Assembly: GCA_964439135.1 (NCBI GenBank)
Contig: CAYTNN010000052.1
Span: 1 to 23,642 of the forward strand
DNA length: 23,642 nt
Direction of reading: 5' to 3'
Source of the DNA: JAFGPJ01 sp964439135
GTDB lineage: Bacteria > Planctomycetota > Phycisphaerae > Sedimentisphaerales > Anaerobacaceae
In this document: piece after piece, positions 22,216 to 23,642 of the stretch
Layout of the letters: the number at the start of each line of letters is the position of its first letter
Position numbering within the stretch: the first letter of the stretch is position 1
The notes under the pieces: generated by a model
The model's database searches: none
Seen by the model: only the letters and a program-made list of their open reading frames with translations
Told to the model about the DNA's origin: nothing
Program-made: the position numbers and the translations under genes

Positions 22216-23642
22216 ATGAAAACGAAACATTATGTATTAACGATTTTGTGCCTGTTTTCTCTAAGCGGAATCGCTTTTGGAGACAGGCAACTGGAGAGAG
22301 CTGAGATTTTGCAGATCCTTCAGAAGCTGACAAGTCAGCCCAGGAAGACATGGATTTCTGCCGGTACTATTGAGGCAACCCATGAAGAGTACAGAGCACC
22401 GAAAATAACGAGCACAACCGCAATCAGCACTGAAATCACAAAGGCGATCCAGGAATATCAAAACAGTTCGGACAAACGGGAATTGACTGAAGAACTGCAC
22501 AAAATGAGGCTTGATGCAATCCCGTTTAACGTTCGTTACCGGTTATCCAACGAACTCACCATGAATTCCACAGTTGTCGTAAAATTTGATGGTAACAGAT
22601 TCTATTGGGAAATTAATGTAGATTCTCGCAGAGATTCTGTAAAACCAAACTCAGCCCTGGCAGATAATTTTATGACTAAACAATTCAACCTCGAGTGGAA
22701 CGCCAGGCGTATCTTCTCATGGGACGGCCAAAAGTATACGAGATATTCGCTGCCCGCCAACCAGGCAATGGTTGATACTACCGGCTCGGTTCCACACGCA
22801 GTCAATGGCCCATTGACTGCAGGATTTATTCCCTGGGGATATGGTCTTTATACGTACAAGAACCTATCCGCAGCAGCATCCTCCGCAATCGAGAAGTATA
22901 TCGACGGGCAAACGCAAATCCATTTGACGCTGAATAACTCAGATGGTTCGGAAATGTCCTTTGTGCTGGACGCGGGAAGAAATTATGCCGTTATTTCCCA
23001 TTCAACAGATGGCCTTGATAAAATCATCTCCAGGAAATACGACAACTACCGGCTGGTCTCGGGAGTTCTGGTTCCGATGACGATCTTGATCGAAGAATAC
23101 GATACTTTTACCAACAGACTCTTAGCCACTGACTTCTGGGATTTCACCTCAATTAGTGGTGATACTCCTTCGCTCGGGAATGTCAGCGTTGAATACGAAC
23201 CTGATGCGTTAATAGAGTACCGCTCTGATGTGAGCAGTAAGCCAGCATTGTACCGCTACTCATATACAGTCGATACGGATCAGCTATTAACTGAAAGGTT
23301 GGATTATGCAGCATCCGAAGGTATCCAGGCCCAGAACTGCGCGACGGCGGCATTGAAATATGCCGCATCGCAATTGGGCAAGGATTTAAATTATCAGCAG
23401 CTTGCTCAAATGGTCGACAGGTCGGGCGGGGCGACAAGTCTCAATACGATGAGGGATTTTGTGCAGCGTTCCGGTTTGTATTGCCGAGCGGTCCGGACTG
23501 ATGTTCAAACTCTTAAGGGCCTGAGCGGCTGCCAGGTCATCCTGCATTTTCCCAAAAAGAACCATTTTGTCGCACTCGAAGGGATTGATAATGAATACGC
23601 ATGGAGCGTAGACCTGTCAAAAGACAAATTCTACTATCGAAC
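22216..23642 (+). CDS. Secreted protein with C-terminal C39-like peptidase domain (partial)
   Basis: The frame is open from the ATG to the window end (475 codons), so the C-terminus is missing. GGAGG lies 5 nt before the ATG. A signal peptide (HYVLTILCLFSLSGIAFG) is followed by ~345 residues that I do not recognise, rich in short beta-strand-like segments, for example FDGNRFYWEINVD and RRIFSWDGQKYTRYS. From about residue 372 a papain-like C39 peptidase domain begins: AQNC375ATAALKYAA, LNYQQLAQMVDRSGGATSL, KNH450FVALEGID and VD466LS, giving Cys, His and Asp of the active site plus a nearby Gln. Bacterial C39 domains cut leader peptides of exported substrates; here it is on a secreted, non-ABC protein, so the substrate is unknown. 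Confidence 0.8.
   Translation, partial: MKTKHYVLTILCLFSLSGIAFGDRQLERAEILQILQKLTSQPRKTWISAGTIEATHEEYRAPKITSTTAISTEITKAIQEYQNSSDKRELTEELHKMRLDAIPFNVRYRLSNELTMNSTVVVKFDGNRFYWEINVDSRRDSVKPNSALADNFMTKQFNLEWNARRIFSWDGQKYTRYSLPANQAMVDTTGSVPHAVNGPLTAGFIPWGYGLYTYKNLSAAASSAIEKYIDGQTQIHLTLNNSDGSEMSFVLDAGRNYAVISHSTDGLDKIISRKYDNYRLVSGVLVPMTILIEEYDTFTNRLLATDFWDFTSISGDTPSLGNVSVEYEPDALIEYRSDVSSKPALYRYSYTVDTDQLLTERLDYAASEGIQAQNCATAALKYAASQLGKDLNYQQLAQMVDRSGGATSLNTMRDFVQRSGLYCRAVRTDVQTLKGLSGCQVILHFPKKNHFVALEGIDNEYAWSVDLSKDKFYYR

Overview
The window starts inside the 3' end of a 23S rRNA gene, followed by a short spacer and a 5S rRNA gene. It then carries about 22 kb of protein genes, nearly all for exported or membrane proteins. 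Moderate G+C, Shine-Dalgarno sites and the protein mix suggest a Planctomycetota bacterium, perhaps class Phycisphaerae. That mix includes TolB-like propellers, SUMF1-type proteins, PQQ-like propellers, a parallel beta-helix protein, a Tat-exported sugar-isomerase-like protein, a sialidase-like protein and a C39-like peptidase. The taxonomic call is an inference; no 16S sequence is present.

Region 1 (1-2048) is the end of the rRNA operon plus small nucleotidyltransferase cassettes. The 5S gene and its terminator are followed by an mntA-hepT toxin-antitoxin pair. A second copy of the 5S 3' tail plus terminator follows, then an orphan MntA-like protein that has lost its catalytic aspartates, then a third, more decayed 5S tail. 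Each of the two cassettes starts at a TTGACA promoter just after a 5S-tail/terminator copy. This looks like serial insertion or duplication at the 3' end of 5S and is the most unusual structure in the window.

Region 2 (2049-12005) is a plus-strand run of eight genes, mostly separated by about 60 bp or less. It holds two tandem TolB-like propellers and a SUMF1-domain lipoprotein, then a third TolB-like propeller and a second SUMF1 lipoprotein fused to a complete histone-deacetylase-fold domain. An MBOAT O-acyltransferase, an SGNH-like membrane protein and an M19 dipeptidase lipoprotein follow. The inferred theme is envelope or extracellular acylation and deacylation. TolB+SUMF1 appears twice as a repeated module.

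Region 3 (12031-18120) is a four-gene minus-strand operon. In transcription order it encodes a Tat-exported sugar-isomerase-like protein, a beta-helix protein, an exported nitrilase-superfamily amidase and a PQQ-like propeller protein. It diverges from a sialidase-like gene (18363-19511) with a good sigma70-type promoter. Together they look like a carbohydrate-processing locus.

Region 4 (19620-23642) holds a GNAT acetyltransferase (minus), an NhaC-family antiporter with a terminator behind it, and the start of a secreted protein with a C39-like peptidase domain that runs off the window. I saw no insertion sequence, recombinase gene, tRNA or CRISPR array.
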